DNA of 50,357 nt. It comes from an uncultured bacterium (GTDB taxonomy: Bacteria > Bacteroidota > Bacteroidia > Bacteroidales > Marinifilaceae). Shown here one piece after another: positions 49,929-50,357 of the stretch. Position 1 is the first letter of the stretch; every line of letters starts with the position of its first letter. Under the pieces are notes generated by a model that was not told the DNA's origin, did no database searches, and was given only the letters and a program-made list of their open reading frames with translations. Where the stretch lies: positions 1-50,357 of the forward strand of contig CAJMSX010000021.1 in the NCBI GenBank assembly GCA_905216195.1, in the 5' to 3' direction. The position numbers were made by a program, and so were the translations under genes.

Positions 49929-50357
49929 TTAAAAAGCAAGTACCGGGCGCACCCGATTGAGATTGTTGTCCTTACTGTTGTTGCTCACCCAACCGACGTT
50001 GAAGCTCAGCCTGCACGCGTAGTTCGGGTACTCTGTACGCTCCGAACCGGACCAATAGTAAGCAGCGCTAATCTGCTCGGCAACAGAAGCTCCCAAAGCG
50101 GACAACCTGCCGTTTATTAGATCCCGGTTTACAAAAAGATTGGTTACTGCATTTCTTATGTACCAGATGTTGCCGTCATACCAACCGGAGCAAAGCGTGG
50201 AAAGTTCCTTGGGAGAAGGGAGATACCACCCGCTGCTGCCCGCCGGAGCTGGATTGTTCCTGGCGTAAGCCTCGATATACTGTAGGGGAAGGACTTTATT
50301 GTCGTCCATGCCTCCCTGACTGTCGCAATATTCATTATACAGACTGATCACCCGGGT
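49929..50357 (-). CDS. DUF1566-like (FISUMP/Lcl-type) domain protein, C-terminal end (5' part outside window)
   Basis: The frame is open to the window edge, so at least 142 C-terminal residues are present and the GTG at 50351 is not the start. WYLPSPKELSTL, a middle helix, AAYYWSGSERTEYPNYACRLSF and the terminal NRVRPVLAF give the pattern W-LPS-EL ... YWSSTE ... A ... VRPV-AF typical of DUF1566-type domains, found at the C-terminus of cell-surface proteins in Bacteroidota. Probably a surface lipoprotein or adhesin-like protein; the N-terminal domains are not visible. Confidence 0.75.
   Translation of the reverse strand, partial: TRVISLYNEYCDSQGGMDDNKVLPLQYIEAYARNNPAPAGSSGWYLPSPKELSTLCSGWYDGNIWYIRNAVTNLFVNRDLINGRLSALGASVAEQISAAYYWSGSERTEYPNYACRLSFNVGWVSNNSKDNNLNRVRPVLAF

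Noticed and set aside
1..50357. CRISPR array, prophage, transposase or integron
   Set aside because: The only tandem repeats are the 69-bp units without spacers, and no integrase, transposase or phage structural gene was recognised.

Overview
The window is chromosomal DNA from a member of the Bacteroidota, most likely the order Bacteroidales. Support comes from families largely confined to that phylum (DUF5686, DUF4954, DUF5606, a divergent trigger factor, capsule-assembly Wzi protein, CarboxypepD_reg/beta-barrel outer membrane protein), a GH92 mannosidase, and repeated matches to the Bacteroidota promoter pattern TTTG-N19-21-TAnnTTTG. A family-level guess (Odoribacteraceae-like) is an impression only. 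There is no CRISPR array, prophage, intact insertion sequence or replication origin.

Layout. 1-4.1 kb: 3' part of a DUF5686 outer membrane protein, a 69-bp tandem repeat array ending in the promoter of lptB, lptB, tRNA-Leu(UAG), trigger factor. 4.1-7.2 kb: an AT-richer accessory patch in which an intact outer-membrane barrel gene sits between two wrecked genes, one of them clearly the N-terminus of a C39-peptidase bacteriocin/RiPP-type ABC exporter. 7.2-11.4 kb: M16 peptidase - O-methyltransferase - thyA, then a WaaP-like kinase on the other strand, then folA. 11.5-20 kb: a lipooligosaccharide/glycan assembly and decoration locus: two CDP-glycerol glycerophosphotransferase-like genes, two GT4 and one GT9 glycosyltransferase, and a tightly coupled unit of HisC/CobD-like PLP enzyme, LicC-like cytidylyltransferase and LicD-like phosphotransferase. 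20.3-25.3 kb: Wzi-like protein, GH92 alpha-mannosidase and ROK-family sugar kinase. 25.7-31.0 kb: a minus-strand housekeeping run (amn, DUF1573, yajC, ybbR-like, coaE, TerB-DnaJ protein, DUF5606, trmN6). 31.1-36.2 kb: queA and a small PD-(D/E)XK-like protein, then meaB and DUF4954 on the minus strand. 36.4-45.5 kb: a four-gene RND efflux operon with TolC, one adaptor and two different permeases, preceded by a consensus promoter. 45.8-50.3 kb: M28 peptidase, an exported class I glutamine-amidotransferase-like (C26) protein with a lipoprotein, and the 3' end of a DUF1566-like gene running off the window.

The genes with the best chance of forming something undescribed are the PLP enzyme-LicC-LicD unit (13.9-16.5 kb). 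It lacks a choline kinase, which suggests the phospho-amino-alcohol could be made from a phosphorylated amino acid, activated with CTP and transferred to surface glycan. The promoter-bearing tandem repeat before lptB and the decayed export island at 4.4-7.0 kb are the other main points. Start codons were moved from the longest reading frame where a promoter, ribosome binding site or family alignment argued for it; these choices are given in each entry.
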